NCBI RefSeq assembly: GCF_950295315.1
Contig: NC_080171.1
Span: 96,710,752 to 96,774,751, forward strand
DNA: 64,000 nucleotides
Direction of reading: 5' to 3'
DNA from: Erinaceus europaeus
Lineage: Eukaryota > Chordata > Mammalia > Eulipotyphla > Erinaceidae
Under the pieces are notes generated by a model that saw only the letters and a list, made by a program, of their open reading frames with translations, was not told where the DNA came from and made no database searches. The stretch's first letter is position 1. Each line of letters starts with the position of its first letter. This document shows positions 53,539-62,099 of the stretch, piece by piece. The position numbers were made by a program, and so were the translations under genes.

Positions 53539-56500
53539 GCATATATTGCCCCTGAAGAGCAATACCTACCAAATGGCTCCTTCATTTCTGTGCATAGTCC
53601 CTGATAAAAACATGCAAATAAGATCTGTATGATCCCTGGGCAGGGGTAGATAGCATAACGGTTATGCAAAGAGACTCTCCTGCCTGAGGCTCTAAAGTCC
53701 CAAATTCAATCCCCTGCACCACTATAAGCCAGAGCTGAGCAGTGCTCTGGTAAAAAAATAGTAATAATAAATTTTAAAAAATAATAATAAAATCTGAATG
53801 ATCCTTAGTTATGGCCTTGCTTGACTTCTTTCACTGGAAAAATAAGCAAGAGTGGTGCTCTGACAGTAGTACATTCATGCAACTGTTGCTAAGCACACAG
53901 GAGGAGGGCTAGACCTCTATGGTACAGTGCAGAGTCAGACTAGCACTGTCTCTATGGAATTTGAATAGTGACTTACTCTCAATGGTATCAGTTGCAAAAT
54001 AAGCATAATGCTTTTTTTTTTTTTTTTAAAGATTTTATTTATGAGAAAGATAGGAGGAGAGAGAAAGAACCAGACATCACTTGGGACCTCATGCTTGAGA
54101 GTCCAAAGCTTTACCACTGTGCCACCTCCCAGACCACAATAAGCGTAATTTTTTTTTTTTTACATATGTTTATTTATTTATTTATTCCCTTTTTTTGCCC
54201 TTGTTTTATTGTTGTAGTTATTGTTGTTGTTGATGTCATCATTGTTGGATAGGACAGAGAGAAATGGAGAGAGATGGGGAAGACAGAGAGGGGGAGAGAA
54301 AGATAGACACCTGCAGACCTGCTTCACCACCTGGGAAGCGACTCCCCTGCAGGTGGGAGCTGGGGTGCATAATTCTTTTTTTTTAAAAATTTATTTGTTT
54401 ATTCCCCTTTTGTTGCCTTTATTGGTTTTTATTGTTGTTGTAGTTATTATTGTTCTTATTGATGTCGCTGTTGTTAGATAGGACAGAGAGAAATGGAGAG
54501 AGGAGGGGAAGACAGAGAGGGGGAGAGAAAGATAGACACCTACAGACCTGCCTCACCTCTTGTGAAGCGACTCCCCTGCAGGTGGGGAGCCGGGGGCTCG
54601 AACCGGGATTCTTACACTGGTTCTTGCGCTTTGCGCCATGTGCGCTTAACCCGCTGCGCTACCACCAGACTCCCTGGGTGCATAATTCTTATGATTATCA
54701 TTATGCTCTCTACTTATTCACTGAGAGGACTTACTGAAGATGACAATTTAAAACAGAGTAAACAGAGAACAAAACTAATGAATATATGCTAGTTCTATTC
54801 TTTGACTCTAAGAACTTTCACCAGGCTTCTCCACACAAATGTAAAAGATATAGGCACTTAATGAAACTGATTCAATTAAATACCTTTAGCTTTTTCAGTT
54901 CGAGTTGGTGATCCTGTAAAGAATGTTCACATTCATTCTTGATTTCCTTAAGGGTTGCATTTTCTTGTTTCAACTCTTTCTGCAAATGAAGAAAAGAACA
55001 TATAAAAAGAAAAGATCTGGAAGTTGGGCGGTAGGTAGCACAGTGGGTTAAGCGCATGTGGTGCGAAGTGCAAAGACCGGCATAAGGATCCCGGTTTCCC
55101 CCTGGCTCCCCACCTGCAGGTGGAAAGTTTGTGAGTGGTGAAGCAGTGTTGCAGGGGTCTGTCTCTCATCCTCTCTATCTCCTGCTTCCCTCTTGATTCT
55201 GGCTATCTCTATCCAATAGATAAAGGTAAAAAAAAAAAAAATTAAAGGAGGGGGCAGGTGGTGGTGCACTTGGTGAAGCACTCACATTACAGTGTGCAAG
55301 GTCCTAGGTTCAAACCCCTGGTCCCCACCTGCAGGGGGCAAGCTTCAAGAGTTGTTAAGCAGAACTGCAGGTGTCTCTCTCTCTCTCTCTATCTTCCCTT
55401 ACCTTCTCAATTTCTCTGTGCTTCTATCCAATAATAAATAAATAAAAAGATTTAAAAGAAAAATAGGGGCCAAGCAGTGGCACACCGGCTTAAATGCACA
55501 CATTACAGTGCACAAGGACCCAGGTTCCAGCCCCTAGTCCCCACCTGCAAGGGGCAAGCTTCACAAGTGGTGGAGCAGGGCTGCAAATGTCTCTCTGTCT
55601 CTTTCTCTTCCTCACTCTCCCTTCTCAATTTCTGTCTCTATTCAATAATAAAAATAAATAAAATTTAAAAAATATCTATGTATTTATTTTCCCTTTTATT
55701 GCACTTTTTTATTGTTGTAGTTATTATTGTTCTTATTGATGTCATCATTATTGGATAGGACAGAGAGAAATGGAAAGAGGAGGGGAAGACAGAGAGGGGG
55801 AGAGAAAGATAGACACCTGCAAACCTACTTCACCACCTGTGAAGCAATTGACTCCCCTGTAGGTGGGGAGCCGGGGGCTCGAACAGGGATCCTTATTCTG
55901 GTCCTTGCACTTTGCACCACGTGTGCATAACCCACTGCACTACCGCTCAACTCCCAAATAAAAATATTTTTAAAAATATATTATCTTTATCACATTTCTC
56001 CTGGTCATAGTCCTATCTCTCTTGCATGGTGCCTTTAATCATTTCTCCCACCCCCATCCCATAGACACACTTTATCACTGCAGGAGGGATGAGAACAGGA
56101 AAAGAGTCACTTAACAAATTATACACATGCACACGCACACACAGATACTTGATTCTGTAGACTTTGAACCAGGTCCAGGTGGTGGTGCACCTGGTTAAGT
56201 GCACACACTACAGTACGCAAGGATCTGGGTTCAAGCCCCTGGTCCCTACCTGCAGAGGGAAAGCTTCACAAGTGGTGATGTAGAGCTGCAGGTGTCTGTC
56301 TGTCTCTCTCCCTCCCCCTCCCCATTCCTTTCAATCACTCTGTCTCTATCTGGTAAATAAATAAAAGATTTGCAAAATACACTAGAAAAAAAAAAAAGAC
56401 TTTGAACCTGGGGAAGGGAACAGCCAGTACGAAGGAGAAGTAAACTTTAGAAAGGCAGTGGGGAAAAAAGCTAAGGACTAGTTAGAAAGTGCCACAAAGC

Positions 56501-59500
56501 TTCTGTTTAGCCCAAGGAAAAAGAAAACCTATCTTTTGGAGGTAGAGGTATGTGTGTGAAAAGTAGGATTTTTGTTTTTATTTTATTTATTTATTTTTAA
56601 AGATTTTATTTATTTATTTATTCATTAATGAGAAACATAGGAGGAGAGAAAGAGCCAGACATCACTCTGGTACATGTGCTGCCGGGGATCGAACTCAGGA
56701 TCTCATGCTTGAGAGTCCGAGTCCGATGCTTTATCCACTGCGCCACCTCCCAGACCACTGTTTTTTTATATCCAGTCTTCTGAGCCTATCTCTTATAAGA
56801 ATAATAAAAACTATTCCAGGGACTATGGAAATAGCTTAAAAATTTTGCAAAAATTGCTCCCAAAAATGGGTACAGGGAGAAAGCATAATGGTCATGCAAA
56901 TGACTTGCATGCCTGAAGCTCCCAAGTCTCACATTCAGTCCCCAGCACCACCATAATCCAGAGCTTAGCAGTGTTTTGATGAAAAAAAAAAATAGAGAAA
57001 AAGGGGTCCAGGAGGTGGCACACCTGGTTGAGGGCACATGTTACAATACTCAAGGACCCAGGTACTAGCCCCTGGTCCCCACCTAAGGGTTCGGAAAGCT
57101 TTGCGAGTGGTGAAGCAGTGCTGCAGGTCTCTCTCTCTCTCTCTTTCACCTCCTTCCTTCTCAATTTTGGCCATCTCTGTCCAATAAATAAAGATTAGAA
57201 AAAAATAGACAAAAAAGGTTTTCTCTCTCTAGTGGAGCCCATCAAAATGTGAATAAATGGCTCTCATGATCCCTCCCTTTCTCACTGCACACATGTACTC
57301 CAACATGTGGGTGTTCCAATTTTCCTGAATAAAGCTTAAAATTCCTGGGGACAAAAAGAGGCACCTCATCCAGAGGTGAGCTGGCTTTCTTGCTACCGAA
57401 GCACTAGGCAGCCCACCCCTACATGACCTGGGCATTTCCGTGGCCTGCTTGTTTCTTTACTCACCATCTCCTGCTCTGTGGCTGTCTGCTCAGCAGCCCG
57501 TGTTCTTTCTAGAGTGGCCAGCTGGGCCTCCAGTGCTTGAGTACGTTCTGTGCACTGATGCTCCAGAGCCAGGATCTGCTGCTGTGCAGAACTGCTCTCC
57601 TTGTTGGCAGTGGCCTGCAAGGCATTAAATAGACAGCTTGTCATGGTGACAAAGATTTTCAGGAGACCATATTCTGTACTTCGGTGACCCAAACATGGAA
57701 TCTGATCTTCCCTGCCTGGGTGCTGTTGAGGTTCTCACCTGGAACCTCTGACTAGGTCTTGGCCCTTGACCCTCTGGAGCTGGAGTCTGGGACTGGTTTT
57801 AGTCTTGGGGGACATCTCTGAGTATGGCCTTCCTTCATCCCACTCAGTATTGCCCTCTATGGTTAATGCTTTTCCCTGAGAAGTAGTATTAAGGGAGCTG
57901 GCGGTAGCACAGCGGGTTAAGCGCAGGTGGCGCAAAGTGCAAGGACTGGCGTAAGGATCCCGGTTTGAGCCTCCGACTCCCCACCTGCAGGGGAGTCGCT
58001 TTACAGGTGGTGAAGCAGGTCTGCAGGTGTCTCTCTTTCTCTCCCCCTCTGTCTTCCCCTCCTTTCTCCATTTCTCTCTGTCCTATTTAACAATGATGAC
58101 ATCAACAACAAATTAACTACAATAGAAAGCAACAAGGGCAACAAGAAGGGAAAAATAAATATAAATTATATATATATATATATATATATTGAAGTAGTAT
58201 TAAAACAGTGGTGAAAACAAGGGCTTTGGGGGTCAGGCAGTAGCGCAGTGGGTTAAGCGCACATGGCACAAAGTGCAAGGACTGGTGTGAGGATCCCGGT
58301 TTGAGGCCCCGGCTCCCCACCTGCAGGGGGGTAGCTTCACAAGTGGTGAAGCAGGTCTGCAGATGTCTATCTTTCTCTCCCCCTCTCTGTCTTCCCCTCC
58401 TCTCTCTATTTCTCTCTGTCCTATCCAACAACAATGACAATAACAATGATAAACAAGAAGGACAACAAAAAGAAAAAAAAATAGCCTTCAGGAGCAGTGG
58501 ATTTGTAGTGCAGGCACCGAGCCCCAGCAATAACCCTAGAGGCAAAAAAAAAAAAAAAAGGCTTTCACCTAAGCGAGATATGGTTCTACTATTTTCAATT
58601 GGGATGGGAGACTATGTGCTAATGACCTAGTTCTTCAGGACCTGCTTCCTCTAAAGAATGACAATAACACTATACACCTATTAGTTCTGCTACCAAAAAC
58701 ATGAAAACACACCCGAGTGTGCTTACCAAAGTGCTTGATATGTGGCAAACAGGCAATAAATGCTGTCTTCTTAAAAAAAAATGATGGTGGTGGTAGTGGG
58801 GGAGAATTGAGATAATTAGACATAACTAGTTATGCTGAAGAATGAATCTGGGGATTCTCATGCTTGAGAAGTCAATGTTGTATCTACTGCACTACCTCCC
58901 AAGGCCACAATACATGTCATTTTCAAAAACAGATTTGGGGCTGGGTGGTGACACATCCAATAGAGCACACATAGTACCATGAGTGAGGGACCAAGTTTAA
59001 GCCCTGTTGTACACCTGCAGGGGAGAAGTTTCACGATTGGTGAAGCAGAGCTACAGGTCTCTTTCTCTTTTTCATTCTATCTCCTCCTCCACTCTAGATT
59101 TCTGTCTTATTTTCTATATACATATATATATTAAGTATATATATATATATTAAAAATAATAGTAACAGAACAAAATCAGGTTTATTTGTTTCATGAGATA
59201 TATAATTTCCCATGACAGAAAGAGAAGTCAGAGCACCACTCTGGAATATGTGGCACTAGGGACTGATCTAGAGACACGCATGCCAGTCCTGTGCTCTACC
59301 ACTTTAGCTATCCCCCTGCCTAAATGCTGCTTTTTGCCTCTGGTTTCTGACTCATCTCGCTATCCAGGACTGTGACAGTTAACCAAGTCCTTGCCATATT
59401 ATCCCCAGAGCCTGCGCCTCTACAGTGCTAGTGGTAACTGAAGCTTAACTGCCAGTGGAATCATCTCTGCCCACCTCTAACAGTCCAAAATAAGGCCATG

Positions 59501-59839
59501 AACTACGACCAGTTGTCTTGATGGGGATTAGCTGTCATTACTCCTCTAGGTAACACTGACCTTCCACCAGATTCTTACATTCCAACCTACAGCTGCCCCA
59601 CTGCTCACATCTAATACAACAACTATATCTACAGTAAGGTTTAAATACCATTCCAAAAAATATGAGGGAATCTGAGAAATCTTCAAACACACAAAGGGAA
59701 AGCATCACAGGCTGAGAACATAGCAGCCACCAGAAGCACTTACAAGTTCCTGAATCTGAGTTTCTTGAGATGCTATGATGTCACTGCTCTGCTTTAGTTT
59801 TTCCTCAGATGCCTGCAGGCTCTGTTCTAGTTCCTTCAC
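32230..59839 (-). CDS. GOLGA1: Golgin-97 (GOLGA1), 3' half: eleven exons, 5' half outside the window
   Basis: In transcript order the minus-strand exons are 59744-59839, 57465-57614, 54884-54979, 43629-43718, 41872-41974, 41602-41750, 40998-41141, 35458-35517, 34524-34694, 33786-33872 and 32230-32310. All have AG/GT borders and consistent phases, giving 408 residues and a stop. The first about 295 residues are Glu/Gln/Leu-rich coiled coil (for example [18 protein letters not shown]). The GRIP domain spans about residues 333-392 of this part: [31 protein letters not shown] and the terminal MSWFGS. The Tyr in EYLKHVV corresponds to the residue known to be needed for Arl1-GTP binding and Golgi targeting. 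Golgin-97 is a dimeric rod that tethers endosome-derived vesicles to the trans-Golgi. It converges on ARPC5L. No exon upstream of 59839 was found before 64,000. Confidence 0.95.
32580..33615. mobile_element. SINEs of the last GOLGA1 intron, with one nested insertion
   Basis: The outer C- (32580-33025) is split by A- (about 32680-32990), with ATGAAAGTCTTTT repeated on both sides. C- 33065-33190; diverged A/B- 33195-33462; truncated D+ 33549-33615. Confidence 0.8.
33786..33872 (-). CDS. GOLGA1: GOLGA1 exon with middle of GRIP domain
   Basis: It encodes [20 protein letters not shown] to LEYK (29 residues), the second and third GRIP helices. The acceptor is TTTCAG and the donor GTAGGA. Confidence 0.96.
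33890..35128. mobile_element. SINEs between GRIP-domain exons of GOLGA1
   Basis: C+ 33890-34015 lies 18 bp beyond an exon. B- 34935-35128 lies in the next but one intron. 34,020-34,520 and 35,130-35,455 hold no recognised element. Confidence 0.75.
34524..34694 (-). CDS. GOLGA1: GOLGA1 exon with linker and start of GRIP domain
   Basis: It encodes 57 residues: a linker ([20 protein letters not shown]...) and the first GRIP helix ([20 protein letters not shown]). The acceptor is TCTTAG and the donor GTAAAG. Confidence 0.95.
35458..35517 (-). CDS. GOLGA1: GOLGA1 internal exon (eighth in window)
   Basis: The 60-bp exon encodes [20 protein letters not shown]. The acceptor is GCTTAG and the donor GTGAGT. 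Confidence 0.92.
35635..37180. mobile_element. SINEs of GOLGA1 intron 35,518-40,997, right part on transcript
   Basis: Old SINE- 35635-35730; E-like + 36020-36185; D-like + 36330-36420; A- 36455-36705; D- 36722-36863; A+ 36875-37160 followed by an (ATA)n tail to 37180. Confidence 0.7.
37180..37420 (+). mobile_element. L1 3' end
   Basis: The AGGACCTAGTGGGGG, GGAAATGTTATGC and GTACAAACTATTAATG blocks match the L1 tails elsewhere in the window. It ends CCCAATAAATAAATT, with a G-run in the middle. Confidence 0.65.
37448..37830 (+). mobile_element. Types D, C and C SINEs in a row
   Basis: D+ 37448-37570, C+ 37580-37700 and C+ 37733-37830 are joined by A/T-rich tails. Confidence 0.7.
37840..39115 (+). 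mobile_element. L1 fragment broken by three SINEs
   Basis: The L1 3' region is recognisable from ATTCACAACAGCCAAAGAG, AAATGTCCATCAACAGAT, the ATACCACTCTGCAATCAAAA block and GTACACTGTCATCTTACAAT. It is split by D+ (38065-38205), A+ (38207-38470) and B- (38710-38900). Reading frames are broken throughout, so this is a fossil. Confidence 0.7.
38902..38973 (+). repeat. Tandem duplication of 36 bp
   Basis: 38902-38937 and 38938-38973 are identical copies within the L1 3' region. Confidence 0.9.
39225..40535. mobile_element. SINE cluster with a B inserted in an A
   Basis: A- (39225-39440 and 39665-39725) is split by B- (about 39447-39665); TGGTCCTTGTGCTTT / TGGTCTTTGTGCTTT flank it. D- 39790-39905; A/B- 39915-40168; B- 40200-40392; C- 40405-40535. 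40,540-40,995 is non-repeat intron with no gene I can support. Confidence 0.75.
40998..41141 (-). CDS. GOLGA1: GOLGA1 internal exon (seventh in window)
   Basis: It encodes 48 residues, [18 protein letters not shown] through [16 protein letters not shown]. The acceptor is CTATAG and the donor GTGAGA. Confidence 0.91.
41602..41750 (-). CDS. GOLGA1: GOLGA1 internal exon (sixth in window)
   Basis: It encodes [20 protein letters not shown] to GQEQDVVPH. The acceptor is GCCCAG and the donor GTAAGT. This is the least conserved part against my memory of the human protein. Confidence 0.9.
41872..41974 (-). CDS. GOLGA1: GOLGA1 internal exon (fifth in window)
   Basis: It encodes [20 protein letters not shown] to ILQLQE and ends in phase 1. 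The acceptor is TCCCAG and the donor GTGAGG. The next intron is only 121 bp. Confidence 0.92.
42385..43440. mobile_element. SINEs around a GGA microsatellite
   Basis: B+ 42385-42590 ends in the GGA tract. E+ (42692-42805, resuming about 43008-43060) is split by B- (42806-43007). D- 43330-43440. Confidence 0.7.
42590..42682 (+). repeat. (GGA)n / (GAA)n microsatellite
   Basis: A purine-only run of GAA/GGA units with one stretch of nine Gs begins in the tail of a B SINE. The long Glu/Arg and Ser reading frames through it are artefacts. Confidence 0.95.
43629..43718 (-). CDS. GOLGA1: GOLGA1 internal exon (fourth in window)
   Basis: It encodes [20 protein letters not shown] and on to EEFQQQ (30 residues). 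The acceptor is ATTGTAG and the donor GTAGGT. Confidence 0.93.
44110..44260 (-). mobile_element. MIR-like remnant
   Basis: CATCTTACAGATAATGAAGG, TTTGCCCAATGCCCCAGAGC and CAGTATGTGGCTG follow the order of an inverted MIR core. It is heavily diverged. Confidence 0.55.
44787..44820 (+). repeat. (TTA)n microsatellite
   Basis: About ten TTA/ATT units at the 3' end of a minus-strand type C SINE. Confidence 0.9.
44917..45366 (-). mobile_element. Solo LTR of an endogenous retrovirus, 450 bp
   Basis: It begins TGTTG and ends CAACA, a perfect 5-bp inverted repeat. CATAGC is duplicated on both sides (44911-44916 and 45367-45372). The element lies inside a type C SINE (about 44822-45385), which reads through once the LTR and one duplicate are taken out. 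Read on the minus strand it has a TATA box (TATATAAAG, 45101-45109 region) and AATAAA (45014-45019) about 85 bp later, so the U3-R-U5 order fits. A 16-bp unit is duplicated in tandem at 45041-45072. No internal retroviral genes are present. The 6-bp duplication suggests a class II (ERVK-like) origin; that part is inference. Confidence 0.85.
45755..45925 (+). mobile_element. Type D SINE, representative copy
   Basis: GTCCAGGAGGTGGTGCAGTG (A box GTGGTGCAGTGG region), CTCAAGCATGAGGTCCTGAG, B box GAGTTCGATCCC, GGCAGCACATGTACCAGAG, then a short pyrimidine tract and ATTAATAAAT before a poly-A tail. About 150 bp. Confidence 0.8.
45960..47165. mobile_element. SINEs of the 11-kb GOLGA1 intron, low-coordinate part
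   Basis: A- 45960-46215 ending at a G-run; C+ 46228-46335; C- 46500-46625; A+ with extension 46755-47020; truncated B+ 47025-47160. Confidence 0.75.
47320..47465 (+). mobile_element. Type E SINE, representative copy
   Basis: GGGCCGGGAGACAGCTCAGT head, a weak B box, then TCTCCCTCTTTCC...GTGTCTGTCTCTC and an A-rich tail. Related copies are at 5157-5292, 42692-42805 and 62195-62360. It is older and more diverged than types A-D, so the family limits are uncertain. Confidence 0.5.
47678..48028 (+). mobile_element. Extended type A SINE with 3' hairpin module
   Basis: It is a normal A element to about 47950, then a module bounded by CCTCCAGG (47960-47967) and CCTGGAGG (48009-48016), a perfect 8-bp inverted repeat, before the A tail. 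Confidence 0.85.
48150..48690. mobile_element. Type D SINE split by an extended type A SINE
   Basis: The outer D+ (48150-48194 and 48562-48690) contains A- at 48195-48561. The 16-bp duplication at 48179-48194 and 48562-48577 is perfect. Confidence 0.9.
48708..49960. mobile_element. SINEs of the 11-kb GOLGA1 intron, middle part
   Basis: A+ 48708-48955, 5'-shortened around its tRNA-like head; E-like + 49080-49245; A- 49325-49605; B- 49620-49835; partial D- 49850-49950. Confidence 0.7.
50016..50186 (-). other. Short coding-like segment inside a GOLGA1 intron
   Basis: On the minus strand an ATG at 50186-50184 opens a 56-residue frame ending TAA at 50016-50018. It reads helix-like and Leu/Glu/Lys-rich ([19 protein letters not shown]) with a Ser/Pro-rich end. 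It is one of few SINE-free patches in this intron. It does not fit between the GOLGA1 exons on either side. It could be a piece of a processed pseudogene; I do not recognise the parent. Confidence 0.25.
50225..52790. mobile_element. Dense SINE array in the 11-kb GOLGA1 intron
   Basis: A+ 50225-50510; A- 50510-50790; A- 50795-51090; D- 51095-51210; C- 51400-51525; B- 51540-51740; A- 51755-52065; A- fragment 52085-52150; A- fragment 52330-52440; A- 52515-52790. The first pair abuts head to head in opposite strands. Confidence 0.8.
51322..51400 (+). repeat. (TATG)n-(AC)n-(AT)n compound microsatellite
   Basis: ATATATGTATGTATGTAT, then about 18 AC units, then ATAT. It directly precedes a C- SINE. 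Confidence 0.95.
52808..52887 (+). repeat. Minisatellite, three copies of 26-27 bp
   Basis: Units are 52808-52834, 52835-52861 (identical) and 52862-52887 (diverged at its start, one G-to-A change near the end). Each contains GTTACTTGTTTTTGACC. Confidence 0.92.
53270..53545 (+). repeat. Two (AT)n tracts around a C-type SINE fragment
   Basis: (ATGT)/(AT)n at about 53270-53325, a C- fragment 53330-53400, then a longer AT-AC-AT tract at about 53453-53540. Both AT runs are self-complementary. Confidence 0.9.
53640..54675. mobile_element. SINEs upstream of the 54,884 exon
   Basis: C+ 53640-53770; D- 54010-54140; A- 54145-54365 (5' end missing on its own strand); A- 54375-54675. Confidence 0.8.
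54884..54979 (-). CDS. GOLGA1: GOLGA1 internal exon (third in window)
   Basis: It encodes 32 residues, [12 protein letters not shown] to HQLELKKLK. The acceptor is TTTGCAG. The donor GTATTT is weak, and the following intron is 11.2 kb. Confidence 0.93.
55018..55230 (+). mobile_element. Chimeric SINE: type A head, type B tail
   Basis: The first about 100 bp follow type A (GTTGGGCGGTAG...GATCCCGGTTTCCCCC). After the shared core CCCCACCTGCAGG it continues as type B (TGGAAAGTTTGTGAGTGGTG ... CTATCTCTATCCAATAGATAAA). Confidence 0.75.
55250..55455 (+). mobile_element. Type B SINE, representative copy
   Basis: GGGGCAGGTGGTGGTGCACT head, B box GGTTCAAACCC, CCCCACCTGCAGGGGGCAAG core, a TCTCTCTCTC tract, CTATCCAATAATAAATAAAT end. 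About 200 bp. Confidence 0.8.
55468..57205. mobile_element. SINEs between the 54,884 and 57,465 exons of GOLGA1
   Basis: B+ 55468-55665; A- 55670-55955; B+ 56165-56365; D- 56575-56760; C+ 56870-56990; B+ 57005-57205. 56,400-56,570 is unrecognised. Confidence 0.8.
57465..57614 (-). CDS. GOLGA1: GOLGA1 internal exon (second in window)
   Basis: It encodes 50 residues, [13 protein letters not shown] to EQTATEQEM, with Leu/Glu heptad character. The acceptor is CTTGCAG and the donor GTGAGT. Confidence 0.93.
57893..59325. mobile_element. SINEs between the 57,465 and 59,744 exons of GOLGA1
   Basis: A+ 57893-58160 ending in an (AT)n run (58168-58190); extended A+ 58225-58545; old D- 58780-58915; B+ 58935-59120 with an AT tail to 59155; D-like - 59205-59325. 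59,330-59,740 has no recognised repeat. Confidence 0.75.
59744..59839 (-). CDS. GOLGA1: GOLGA1 internal exon (first in window)
   Basis: It encodes 32 coiled-coil residues ([17 protein letters not shown] ... ETQIQEL). The acceptor is TTAACAG, the donor GTAAGT and the phase 0. Confidence 0.92.
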
Positions 59840-59884
59840 CTGTTAAGAAAAAGAAGCATTCATATATTCAAAAGAAGCTGAGGG

Positions 59885-60335
59885 GCAGGGGGTAGACAGC
59901 ATAATGGTTAGGCAAAGAGACTATCATGCCTGAGGCTCCAAAGTTCAAAGTTCAATCCCCCTGCACCACTATAAGCCAGAGATGAGCAGTGCTCTGGTAA
60001 AAAAAAAAAGAAATCAAAAAAAAAAAAAAAAGAAAAAGAAAAAGAAAAAGAGGGAGTTGGGTGGTAGCGCAGCGGGTTAAGTGCACATGGTGCAAAGCAC
60101 AGGACTGGAATAAGGGTCCCGGTTTAAGCTCCTGGCTCCCCACCTGCAGAGGAGTTCACAGGCGGTGAAGCAGGTCTGCAGGTGTCTGTCTTTCTCTTCC
60201 CCCCTCTGTCTTCCCCTCCTCTCTCCATTTCTCTCTGTCCTATCCAACAAGACGACATCAATAACAACAACAATAATAACTATAACAATAAGACAACAAG
60301 GGCAACAAAAGGGAATAAATAAATATTTTAAAAAA
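59885..60335 (+). mobile_element. Type C then type A SINE
   Basis: C+ 59885-60010 with a long A/G tail and A+ 60050-60335, ending about 45 bp from the GOLGA1 exon on its 5' side. Confidence 0.8.
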
Positions 60336-60589
60336 AGGAAAAGAAGCAGCTGAGTATATCCATCAAATGACAAATGACAAAACAGGTACATCACACAATT
60401 AATTAATTAAAAAGATTTTTTTGCATAGCTGGGACCTTGCACGTGTGATTTCACTGTTCTGCTGCTTTTTCACATATATAGAACATATGCCAGAGAAGAC
60501 AGAACCAGAGCTTCTTCCACTACCATAACATTCCCATGTGCTGATAAGGCAGGTAACAGTCAATATTTCATTGATTTATTTACTTAAAG

Positions 60590-61010
60590 ATTTATTTATT
60601 TGTTAAAGTATGAAAAAGAGGGAAAGAGAACCAAAGTATTACACTGACCCATGGGCTCTCCATTGCTACTGGTATCTCTATCAGGAACAACACAATAGAC
60701 CCCATTGTGGGCGCCCCCATAGAATCTTGCCCTCGACTTGGATCAACAACGGTAAGGAATGTTCCATCCTCTGAAGGGAGGCTGGACAAACAACTCTTAG
60801 GCTCCACCTGAGGAAGATGGGTCCTGATATTGGGGCAGCTTGGAATGTTCCTACTCATGACCATAGAATGTGAGCTCAGATCTACAGGGATGCAGAGGTC
60901 ACATAGGCTCCTAAGCTGAATATGGGCCTCAGATCACACTAACCCATGGGATGTTGGGACCTCAAGCTTAGGAGTCTAATGCTGTATCCATTGTGCTACC
61001 TCCAAGACCC
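60590..61010 (-). mobile_element. Type D-like SINE split by an unclassified 280-bp insertion
   Basis: The host reads as a minus-strand D element (60590-60655 and 60936-61010). The insert 60656-60935 is flanked by a 15-bp duplication with one mismatch (60641-60655, 60936-60950). The insert matches none of the SINE types seen here, has no poly-A end and no open frame of note. Confidence 0.6.
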
Positions 61011-61024
61011 AATATTAATTCATT

Positions 61025-61490
61025 TTTAAAAAAAATATTGATTGATTGATTGAAGGCCAGGGAGAACACCAGAAAAATTTCTCAGGCTTATGTGATGCCA
61101 GAGGTCAAATTAGGGACCTTCTGCATGAGAATATGAAGCTCCACTTGCTGTGGGACCTCCTAAGTCACAAAACAAGTCTCAATTAGAAATAAAATACCAG
61201 AAGTCTATCATTACAAAATACTGTCATTCTAGTGTATCCTTGTCTATTTCTTTTTTATTGTTGTTGTTATTGATGTTGTCATTGATTGACAGGACAGAGA
61301 GAGATGGAGAGAGAAGGGGAAGACAGAGAAGGGGAGAAAAAGATAGGCACCTGCAGACCTGCTTCACCGCTTGTGAAGCGATGCCCCTGCAGGTGGGGAG
61401 CCAGGGGCTCGAACCAGGATCCTTCAGCCGGTTCTTGTGCTTTGCCCTATGTGCACTTAACCTGCTGTGCTACCACCCGACTCCCTTCTA
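61025..61490 (-). mobile_element. Old type D and type A SINEs
   Basis: D-like - 61025-61165 and A- 61245-61490. The following 600 bp (61,500-62,090) are unrecognised A/T-rich intron with a short run of ACATGATG repeats at about 61806-61830. Confidence 0.7.
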
Positions 61491-62099
61491 GTTTACTTCT
61501 ATGAGTAGTTTTTATATGTTCTGAGTAAAACTTTGTATTTCTCTCTCGTTTTTTTTTTAAACTTTGTATTTCTCTTGCTCGCTCATTTTCCACTTGCATT
61601 TTTCAGACCTTGGATTATTTCCATAAGGAATCTTTCAGAATTTATTGAACCAATCCTCAGTATGGTGGCACCTGAGTTATTTTTCAGCAATTAGCATCTT
61701 TATGTAAATTCTGTTTCTGATTTCAATCACTTCCTTAGACTAGATTCCCAGAAATTTCTGCTTATGATAACGACTTGGGTTTCATGACAAGAGGCTGATG
61801 CTGTTGACATGATGACATGATGACATGATGCCCAGCAGTGAGCGGCTCCATTAGCATGGTCTTTTGATCTCACTAGAACCCTCTTTTTGCCAATTTCTTT
61901 TATAAAGTCTGATCTTGAAAACTTTATTACTTAATCAAATGGAAGGTTGCAGCTTTGTCAAGGAGAGTAGGTATCCAATGATAGAAGGACAGAATTAGGT
62001 ATCCTGACTCCTCATATATATTCACATTTCAGATTTAAATGAAACAACCACATGAAAATAGTGTTTTCACATTAGTTTTCCATGATCACAGATTTTACT

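Noticed and set aside
53353..53669. Tyr/Ile-rich frames (IYIYIY) near 53.4 kb
   Set aside because: They are translations of (AT)n and (AC)n microsatellites.
54221..54481. Recurring protein-like frames such as [20 protein letters not shown] found dozens of times across the window
   Set aside because: They are the same strand of type A SINEs translated each time. They share no start or stop and lie in introns or intergenic repeats.
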